A DNA stretch of 64,000 nucleotides from Metalysinibacillus jejuensis (GTDB taxonomy: Bacteria > Bacillota > Bacilli > Bacillales_A > Planococcaceae): positions 29,536-93,535 of the forward strand of contig NZ_QAFW01000005.1 in NCBI RefSeq assembly GCF_003057615.1. Direction: 5' to 3'. Below, piece by piece: positions 57,899 through 64,000 of this stretch; position 1 is the first letter of the stretch, and each line of letters opens with the position of its first letter. The notes below the pieces were generated by a model, which saw only the letters and a program-made list of their open reading frames with translations, did no database searches and had not been told where the DNA came from. Made by a program: the position numbers and the translations under genes.

Positions 57899-60724
57899 TT
57901 ACTTTTTTGTAAGCACTTGGCGCAAGTAACGTCCCGTATGTGATGCCTCAGTTGCTGCGATTTTTTCTGGCGTACCGGTCGCAACGATCGTACCGCCTTT
58001 ATCGCCACCTTCAGGCCCTAAATCGACGACGTAATCGGCCGTTTTAATCACATCTAAATTATGCTCAATAACGAGCACGGTGTCGCCATTATCTACAAGG
58101 CGCTGCAATACCCCGAGCAAACGCGCAATATCATCTGCGTGTAAACCTGTCGTCGGCTCATCCAAAATATAAATGGACTTACCGTTCGAACGCTTATGCA
58201 ACTCAGATGCTAGTTTAACGCGCTGCGCCTCACCTCCTGATAGCGTAGTAGCAGGTTGCCCTAATTGTATATACCCTAATCCTACATCGACAATCGTCTG
58301 CAATTTACGTTTAATTTTAGGAATGTTTTCGAAAAAGGCGAGTGCATCTTCTACAGTCATACCTAATACATCCGAAATGTTTTTGCCTTTATACGTCACT
58401 TCTAACGTTTCACGGTTATAACGCTTACCATGACAAACCTCGCAAGGTACGTATACGTCTGGTAGGAAGTGCATTTCGATTTTAATGATGCCATCGCCGC
58501 GACACGCCTCACAGCGCCCGCCTTTGACGTTAAAGCTAAAGCGTCCCTTTTGATAGCCGCGCACTTTTGCTTCATTCGTTGAGGCAAAGACATCGCGCAC
58601 ATCGTCAAACACACTCGTATACGTCGCAGGGTTAGAGCGCGGTGTGCGTCCGATTGGAGATTGGTCAATATCAATAACTTTTTCGAGCTGCTCAATGCCT
58701 TTAATTTCTTTATGCGCACCTGGCTTTGCTTTAGCGCCGTTTAATTGTTGAGCGAGCGTTTTATACAATACTTCATTGATGAGCGTTGATTTACCTGAGC
58801 CTGAAACACCCGTAACTGCAATAAACGTGCCGATCGGTAAATCGACTTTAACGTTTTTTAAGTTATTCGCTTTAGCACCAACAATCGTTAATTTACGCCC
58901 GTCCCCTTTACGACGCTCTTTTGGTACAGGTATCGCTTTTTTGCCGCTTAAATATTGCCCTGTTAACGATGCTTCGTTATTCATTACTTCTTGCGGTGTG
59001 CCTGCCGCAACAATCGTCCCGCCATGCACGCCAGCACCAGGACCAACATCTATTAAGTAATCTGCCGCCATCATTGTGTCTTCGTCATGCTCTACGACAA
59101 TGAGTGTATTACCGATATCACGCATGCTTTTTAACGTGCCAATTAAGCGGTCATTATCACGTTGGTGAAGCCCGATAGAAGGCTCGTCTAAAATATAAAG
59201 TACACCCGTTAAGCGCGAGCCAATTTGCGTCGCTAACCGAATGCGCTGTGCCTCGCCGCCTGATAGTGTACCTGCGGCGCGGCTAAGCGTTAAATAATCG
59301 AGCCCTACGTTAACGAGGAAGCTTAAACGCTCGTTAATTTCACGTAAAATTAAGCGCGCAATTTGGTAATCTTTATCGGACAATTGTAAATTCGCAAAAA
59401 ATGCGACCGCTTCTACAATCGAAAAAGCTGTTACCTCACCAATATGCAAGCCCGCAATTTTTACAGCGAGCGTTTCTTTTTTTAAGCGGTACCCTTTACA
59501 CGCTTCACAAGGCTGTTCTGTCATATATTTTTCCATTTGTTCGCGCACATAGTTGGAGCTCGTATCTTTAAAGCGGCGCGCTACGTTAGGGATGACACCT
59601 TCAAAAGGCACGTCTTTCGTACGCACATCGCCGTATTCATTTTCAAAGACGAAGCGAATTGTTTCGCCGCCTGAGCCGTATAAAATTTTATCAAGCTGTG
59701 CTTTCGGTAGCTCGCTTACCGGTACGTCTTGCGGAATGCCGTAATGCGCACATACTGCCGCAAGCAGCTGCGGGTAATACTGCGAACTCGTCGGCTCCCA
59801 CGGCGCAATTGCGTGCTCAAGCAATGTTTTTGTTGGGTCTGGAATAATGAGCGACTCGTCCACTTCTTGTCGCATTCCTAAGCCATCACATGTCGGGCAA
59901 GCACCAAACGGGCTATTAAACGAAAACATGCGCGGCTCTAATTCACCAATGGAAAAACCACAAATGGTGCAGGCATGATGTTCGCTAAATAATAGCTCCT
60001 CAACGCCCATAACGTCTACAATAACGCGACCGTCTGCTAAGCGTAGCGCCGCTTCGAGCGAATCGCTCAAGCGCGATGCTACACCTTCTTTAACGACGAT
60101 GCGGTCAATAACAGCCTCAATCGTATGTTTTTTATTTTTATCAAGGGTAATGTCGTCATCTAAATCGCGTAGCTCACCGTCTACGCGCACACGCACGAGC
60201 CCTTGTTTTTTTAAGTCGTCTATTACTTTAACATGCGTACCTTTACGCCCTTCTACAATGGGCGCTAAAATTTGCAGGCGCGTTCGCTCTTCATACTGCA
60301 TAATGCGGTCGACCATTTGCTCGATCGTTTGCGACGCAATCTCCACGCCGTGCGTAGGACAAAACGGCTTACCGACGCGCGCGTAAAGTAAGCGCAAGTA
60401 GTCGTAAATTTCCGTTACGGTACCAACGGTTGAACGCGGATTGCGACTCGTCGTTTTTTGATCGATGGAAATGGCAGGCGATAGCCCTTCAATCGCATCG
60501 ACGTCTGGCTTATCCATTTGTCCTAAAAATTGACGTGCGTAGGCAGACAGCGACTCTACGTAACGTCGCTGCCCTTCTGCGTAAATGGTGTCAAACGCTA
60601 ATGACGATTTGCCCGAGCCTGATAAGCCCGTAATTACAACGAGCTGGTCTCTAGGAATCGTCACGTCGATATTTTTTAAGTTGTGCGCTCTTGCACCTTG
60701 TACGACGATTTCGGTATTTTTCAA
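57899..60724 (-). CDS. uvrA: UvrABC excinuclease subunit A
   Basis: The 941-residue damage-recognition ATPase has two ABC modules (Walker [13 protein letters not shown] and [12 protein letters not shown]; signatures [12 protein letters not shown] and [12 protein letters not shown]) and its zinc modules [31 protein letters not shown] and [11 protein letters not shown]. The start is TTG 60724 after AAGGGTGAG. uvrB stops 7 nt before it, so uvrBA is an operon, as in most Bacillales. Confidence 0.98.
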   Translation of the reverse strand: MKNTEIVVQGARAHNLKNIDVTIPRDQLVVITGLSGSGKSSLAFDTIYAEGQRRYVESLSAYARQFLGQMDKPDVDAIEGLSPAISIDQKTTSRNPRSTVGTVTEIYDYLRLLYARVGKPFCPTHGVEIASQTIEQMVDRIMQYEERTRLQILAPIVEGRKGTHVKVIDDLKKQGLVRVRVDGELRDLDDDITLDKNKKHTIEAVIDRIVVKEGVASRLSDSLEAALRLADGRVIVDVMGVEELLFSEHHACTICGFSIGELEPRMFSFNSPFGACPTCDGLGMRQEVDESLIIPDPTKTLLEHAIAPWEPTSSQYYPQLLAAVCAHYGIPQDVPVSELPKAQLDKILYGSGGETIRFVFENEYGDVRTKDVPFEGVIPNVARRFKDTSSNYVREQMEKYMTEQPCEACKGYRLKKETLAVKIAGLHIGEVTAFSIVEAVAFFANLQLSDKDYQIARLILREINERLSFLVNVGLDYLTLSRAAGTLSGGEAQRIRLATQIGSRLTGVLYILDEPSIGLHQRDNDRLIGTLKSMRDIGNTLIVVEHDEDTMMAADYLIDVGPGAGVHGGTIVAAGTPQEVMNNEASLTGQYLSGKKAIPVPKERRKGDGRKLTIVGAKANNLKNVKVDLPIGTFIAVTGVSGSGKSTLINEVLYKTLAQQLNGAKAKPGAHKEIKGIEQLEKVIDIDQSPIGRTPRSNPATYTSVFDDVRDVFASTNEAKVRGYQKGRFSFNVKGGRCEACRGDGIIKIEMHFLPDVYVPCEVCHGKRYNRETLEVTYKGKNISDVLGMTVEDALAFFENIPKIKRKLQTIVDVGLGYIQLGQPATTLSGGEAQRVKLASELHKRSNGKSIYILDEPTTGLHADDIARLLGVLQRLVDNGDTVLVIEHNLDVIKTADYVVDLGPEGGDKGGTIVATGTPEKIAATEASHTGRYLRQVLTKK

Positions 60725-60731
60725 ATCGTTC

Positions 60732-62696
60732 TCACCCTTCTGCTTGTAGCTCTACTATCGTATCTCTCAGCTCGGCCGCACGCTCATAATCGAGCGCTAA
60801 GGCAGCTTCTTTCATTTCTTTTGTAAGGCGCTCAATTAACTGTTTGCGCTCTTTTTTCGTATATACTTTGCGCGCAACATAGCTTTCTTCGCCATCTGCC
60901 ACTTGCGTTGCACGTATAATATCGGGTATCTTTTTAGTAATCGTAGTTGGCGTAATACCGTGCTTTTCGTTGTAAGCGATTTGGATTGTACGGCGACGCA
61001 TCGTCTCAGAAATCGCTTTATTCATCGAGTCGGTCATTTTATCGGCATACATTATAACTTGACCGTGTGCGTTACGCGCTGCCCGCCCAATCGTTTGAAT
61101 TAAGGAGCGTTCAGAGCGTAAAAAGCCTTCTTTATCTGCATCGAGTATGGCCACTAACGAGACTTCAGGTATATCAAGCCCCTCACGCAATAAGTTAATG
61201 CCGACTAACACATCATATGTGCCTCGGCGCAGCTCGCGTATAATTTCGATACGCTCGAGCGTTTTTACCTCAGAATGCAAGTATTCTACTTTCATACCCA
61301 TTTCTTTTAAATACGTCGTTAAATCTTCTGACATTTTTTTCGTTAACGTTGTAATTAATACCCGCTCATTCACTGCAACACGCGCATTAATTTCATCAAT
61401 TAAGTCATCAATTTGCCCTTCAATCGGTCGCACATCAATCGGCGGATCTAATAAGCCTGTCGGACGAATGATTTGCTCTACCATTTCAGGCGTATGTTCA
61501 ATTTCATAAGGACCTGGCGTAGCCGACACATAAATAGCCTGCCCTACTTTTTGTTCAAACTCCTCAAATTTTAACGGGCGGTTATCGAGCGCCGATGGCA
61601 GACGAAAACCGTGATCAACTAACACATTTTTACGCGCTTGGTCACCGTTATACATGCCGCGTACTTGCGGTAACGTAACGTGACTTTCATCGACAATGAG
61701 TAAAAAGTCGTCTGGGAAGTAATCGAGTAAAGTGTAAGGTGTTGCACCTGCTTCACGCAATGTTAAATGGCGTGAATAGTTTTCGATGCCTGAACAAAAG
61801 CCCATCTCTTTCATCATTTCTAAATCGTAATTTGTGCGCTGCTCTAAGCGCTGTGCTTCGAGTAATTTATCTTCTGCACGCAATACTGCTAGACGCTCGG
61901 CTAACTCCTGCTCAATATTAGCAATGGCTAGCTTCATTTTTTCTTCGCGCGTAACGAAGTGGGATGCTGGGAAAATCGCAACGTGTTCACGTTCGTTTAG
62001 CACTTCACCCGTCAATGCATCAATCTCTCGAATGCGGTCGATTTCGTCACCAAAAAACTCCACACGAATACACTGCCCATCCCGTGAAGCTGGAAAAATC
62101 TCGACCACATCGCCGCGCACGCGAAACGTACCGCGCGTAAAATTCATATCATTGCGCTCATATTGAATATCCACGAGCTTGCGCAGCAGTTGATTGCGCT
62201 CAATTTCCATGCCGACGCGAATCGAGACGACCATTTCGCGGTATTCTTCTGGCGAACCTAAGCCGTAAATGCAAGAAACAGACGCCACAATAATCACGTC
62301 GTCGCGCTCAAATAAAGCTGACGTCGCTGAGTGACGTAGCTTATCAATTTCGTCGTTAATGCTCGCATCTTTTTCGATAAATGTGTCGGTTTGGGGCACG
62401 TAAGCTTCTGGTTGGTAATAGTCGTAGTAGCTTACGAAATACTCCACCGCATTATTTGGAAAAAACGCTTTAAATTCACTATATAATTGCCCGGCTAGCG
62501 TCTTATTATGCGCCATCACGAGCGTAGGTTTTTTTACTTGTTGAATGACATTAGACACCGTAAACGTTTTACCCGTACCTGTCGCGCCGAGTAAAGTTTG
62601 ATGTTTTTTTTGCAAGTTGATGCCTTCCACAAGCGCTGTAATCGCTTGTGGTTGATCACCACTTGGCGTGTAGGACGATTGTAAATCAAAATCCAA
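60732..62696 (-). CDS. uvrB: UvrABC excinuclease subunit B
   Basis: UvrB loads onto damaged DNA and recruits UvrC. The 654-residue protein has Walker [14 protein letters not shown], the beta-hairpin [17 protein letters not shown], helicase motifs [10 protein letters not shown] and [16 protein letters not shown], and a C-terminal UVR helix [18 protein letters not shown] prefer TTG 62696, 9 nt after GAGGGAG, which gives the start [17 protein letters not shown] codons at 62714 and 62705 are in frame but lack a site. Confidence 0.97.
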   Translation of the reverse strand: MDFDLQSSYTPSGDQPQAITALVEGINLQKKHQTLLGATGTGKTFTVSNVIQQVKKPTLVMAHNKTLAGQLYSEFKAFFPNNAVEYFVSYYDYYQPEAYVPQTDTFIEKDASINDEIDKLRHSATSALFERDDVIIVASVSCIYGLGSPEEYREMVVSIRVGMEIERNQLLRKLVDIQYERNDMNFTRGTFRVRGDVVEIFPASRDGQCIRVEFFGDEIDRIREIDALTGEVLNEREHVAIFPASHFVTREEKMKLAIANIEQELAERLAVLRAEDKLLEAQRLEQRTNYDLEMMKEMGFCSGIENYSRHLTLREAGATPYTLLDYFPDDFLLIVDESHVTLPQVRGMYNGDQARKNVLVDHGFRLPSALDNRPLKFEEFEQKVGQAIYVSATPGPYEIEHTPEMVEQIIRPTGLLDPPIDVRPIEGQIDDLIDEINARVAVNERVLITTLTKKMSEDLTTYLKEMGMKVEYLHSEVKTLERIEIIRELRRGTYDVLVGINLLREGLDIPEVSLVAILDADKEGFLRSERSLIQTIGRAARNAHGQVIMYADKMTDSMNKAISETMRRRTIQIAYNEKHGITPTTITKKIPDIIRATQVADGEESYVARKVYTKKERKQLIERLTKEMKEAALALDYERAAELRDTIVELQAEG

Positions 62697-62828
62697 CGCA
62701 ACCATCTCCCTCATATTTGTCAGTTAATTGTAACATAACGCTGTTAAAAGTGCGAACATACGCTCCATGCAACGCGTAAATTGTTTAAATTGTACGTAAA
62801 TGAATCGTATACAGTAGTTTTTTACCCG

Positions 62829-62872
62829 AAATGGCCTATTTTACGCCGATTTTGTTAATTAAAGCACGTTTT
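62829..62872 (+). promoter_or_regulatory. Possible ComK box upstream of comK
   Basis: Two AT boxes resembling AAAA-N5-TTTT are seen: AAAT-GGCCT-ATTT (62829-62841) and TAAA-GCACG-TTTT (62860-62872), 18 nt apart, a spacing known for ComK sites. They would allow autoregulation. Each box has one or two mismatches, so this is tentative. A TTGACA follows at 62889-62894. Confidence 0.4.
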
Positions 62873-62963
62873 TTGCATTTTACGGCGTTTGACATTTCGT
62901 TCGCAATATGTCCTATGAATATTTAATTAGCTATACTTAATCAAACTAAAGGAGGCATCACAT

Positions 62964-63449
62964 ATGAAATCGAATTATCTTATCTCATTTGATACTTTGT
63001 TAATTACACCGACGTTAGTTGAAGGCAAGTTAGCATCACAAATTATTGATAAAAATTTGGAGTGTGTCGTATTACGTAAGCCCCTTTATTTAATTCGTAA
63101 AAGTTGCTTAACACTTGGGCTGTCCTATGAAATGGCACGCAAAAACGCCAAAAACTTTTTCAGCAATCAGCACAAATTGCCAATTGTTATTTCGCATCAA
63201 TACGGCATGCCGTGCATCTTTTTCCCTACATTATCGCCGTCTTCTCCGCACAATAGTTGGGTTGGCTTACATGCGGTAAAACGCATCGATCCCTCACCTG
63301 AAGGCTGCGCGCTCACCTTAACGACTAATCAGCAGCTGACGTTAGACATTAGCTACACAACAATGCTTAAACAATATGCCAATGCTACCTTGCTGTACCG
63401 CCATTTTAAAAAGGAACAACAAGTGCTCGTGCACGAAGCATTTTTCTAA
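62964..63449 (+). CDS. comK: Competence transcription factor ComK
   Basis: The 161-residue protein has the ComK pattern: CVVLRKPLYLIRKSCLTLG, LPIVISHQYGMPCIFFPT, and SPSSPHNSWVGLHAV. ComK is the master activator of DNA uptake genes in Bacillus and is degraded through MecA-ClpCP; mecA and coiA are in this window. The C-terminal region is slightly shorter than in B. subtilis. ATG 62964 follows AAAGGAGG. It appears intact. Confidence 0.93.
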   Translation: MKSNYLISFDTLLITPTLVEGKLASQIIDKNLECVVLRKPLYLIRKSCLTLGLSYEMARKNAKNFFSNQHKLPIVISHQYGMPCIFFPTLSPSSPHNSWVGLHAVKRIDPSPEGCALTLTTNQQLTLDISYTTMLKQYANATLLYRHFKKEQQVLVHEAFF

Positions 63450-63454
63450 ACTAA

Positions 63455-63490
63455 AAAGTACAGCCCCCTCTTATGAGAAAGCTGTACTTT
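63455..63490 (+). terminator. Terminator-like hairpin after comK
   Basis: AAAGTACAGC and GCTGTACTTT pair around a 16-nt loop. The T run is short, so termination may be weak. Confidence 0.6.
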
Positions 63491-63500
63491 ATCAAAAATA

Positions 63501-63569
63501 GGCGAGAATACTCCCACCTCAAGGAACGTGAAGGGCGTAGCCCAGTGAGTAGGTGGGAGATGAATCGCC
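63501..63569. repeat. Nested hairpin at the left side of the tnpB-bearing element
   Basis: Three nested pairings are seen: GGCGA/TCGCC (63501-63505 and 63565-63569), CTCCCACCT/AGGTGGGAG (63511-63519 and 63551-63559), and GGGC/GCCC (63533-63536 and 63540-63543). Such conserved folded ends resemble the terminal hairpins or guide-RNA scaffolds of tnpB elements. Its strand and role are not determined. Confidence 0.65.
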
Positions 63570-63586
63570 TTCGGACAAGGGGTAGC

Positions 63587-63742
63587 TTACTTGCTATCTC
63601 GATTGTCCGACTGTTCGAGTGCTATCTGTAATAGATGAAAAATAGTTTGTGTACGAGTTCCAAAACCCTTTTTCTTTTTGTATGCGTCCACTCTATCTAA
63701 AAGAATTTTAGGAAATCGTAATACGACTGATTGTTTTTCCAT
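63587..63742 (-). CDS. Ribbon-helix-helix DNA-binding protein, divergent from tnpB
   Basis: The 51-residue protein has the Arc/CopG-like form: a strand KQSVVLRFPKILLD, a helix RVDAYKKKKGF, a turn, then helix TRTQTIFHLLQIALEQ. It should bind DNA as a dimer. The start is ATG 63742, 7 nt after GGAGGTG; the extension to 63778 overlaps the promoter. It is transcribed away from tnpB, across a palindromic spacer, and may repress it. It could alternatively be an orphan antitoxin. Confidence 0.8.
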   Translation of the reverse strand: MEKQSVVLRFPKILLDRVDAYKKKKGFGTRTQTIFHLLQIALEQSDNRDSK

Positions 63743-63779
63743 GTTTTCACCTCCAAAATAATATAAAATGAATATCAAC

Positions 63780-63802
63780 TATGATATAATATGTATATCA
63801 TA
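63780..63802. promoter_or_regulatory. Palindromic operator overlapping the tnpB -10 box
   Basis: TATGATATA-ATATG-TATATCATA is a perfect 9-bp inverted repeat in the 81-nt spacer between the RHH gene and tnpB. A TATAAT lies inside it (63785-63790), and a further ATATCA half-site lies about 63772-63777. Binding by the RHH protein would block transcription toward tnpB. Confidence 0.6.
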
Positions 63803-63823
63803 ACACACAGGGAGGTGAAAGTC

Positions 63824-64000
63824 ATGTTGGTCAATAAAGCATATAAATTTCGTATCTATCCAAGCAAAGAACAAGAAATACTGATTGCTAAAACAATCGG
63901 TTGTTCTCGTTTTGTATTCAATCATTTCCTCGCAAAATGGAACGATACTTATAAGGCAACAGGAAAAGGTTTGACTTACAATTCGTGTTCTTCTCAATTA
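63824..64000 (+). CDS. tnpB: TnpB RNA-guided nuclease, N-terminal fragment cut by the window edge
   Basis: Only the first 59 codons are visible: MLVNKAYKFRIYPSKEQEI, then AKTIGCSRFVFNHFLAKWND and YKATGKGLTYNSCSSQL. This is the typical TnpB (IS200/IS605 OrfB) start. The RuvC and zinc-finger parts lie outside. ATG 63824 follows GGGAGGTG. Whether the full gene is intact cannot be told. Confidence 0.9.
   Translation, partial: MLVNKAYKFRIYPSKEQEILIAKTIGCSRFVFNHFLAKWNDTYKATGKGLTYNSCSSQL

Overview
The window is chromosomal DNA from a low-to-moderate G+C Firmicute of the order Bacillales. Gene content and order match Bacillus subtilis in several blocks: the yjb block (spx, mecA, coiA, pepF, spxH, yjbI, cwlQ-like, CYTH, UPF0738, relQ, nadK, rluD-like, mgtE), fabHF with a DUF2929 gene, yjcFGH-like, yisK/yisL, addBA, and uvrBA/ftsEX/minJ. 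An L-Lys-type-looking MurE beside prfC, an N-domain-less ClpB and a comK gene suggest a Caryophanaceae/Planococcaceae relative (Kurthia, Lysinibacillus or Caryophanon type). The genus cannot be fixed from sequence reading alone.

Layout. 1-10 kb: a truncated RND exporter, prfC, murE, an orphan PAS histidine kinase, an aldehyde dehydrogenase and an unusual TerB-like/beta-helix protein. 10-17 kb: amphi-Trp protein, lipoamide dehydrogenase-like, YceI, a membrane-anchored thermonuclease, PgpA-like, an esterase/2H phosphoesterase/GNAT trio, and mgtE. 17-29 kb: the yjb block, with alarmone and NADP synthesis on the minus strand and CYTH, transglycosylase, truncated globin and SpxH on the plus strand; then pepF, coiA, mecA, spx, and trpS behind a T-box leader. 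29-36 kb: AhpD-like protein, fabF/fabH with a FapR operator, clpB with a CtsR operator, an Fnr-like regulator, a YitW-like Fe-S factor and a HAD phosphatase. 36-41 kb: ywbE, a degenerate membrane-anchored GH13 protein, yisL, yisK, DUF418. 41-49 kb: addB and addA, with addA split by an ORF-less group II intron. 49-63 kb: TVP38-like protein, azlCD, minJ, a thioredoxin-like/membrane protein pair, an M23 hydrolase with ftsX/ftsE, DUF4097, uvrA and uvrB. 63-64 kb: comK, then the left part of a tnpB-bearing element with a divergent ribbon-helix-helix gene.

How the genes connect. ComK, CoiA, MecA, Spx, SpxH and AddAB form a competence, regulated-proteolysis and DNA-repair theme. FtsE, FtsX and the adjacent coiled-coil M23 hydrolase look like one division or elongation machine, with MinJ nearby. 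The best second-look items are the group II intron in addA helicase motif III, the RHH/tnpB element with its palindromic operator and nested hairpin, the catalytically degraded GH13 membrane protein, the TerB-like/beta-helix protein, the N-domain-less CtsR-controlled ClpB, and SpxH lacking its CxxC.
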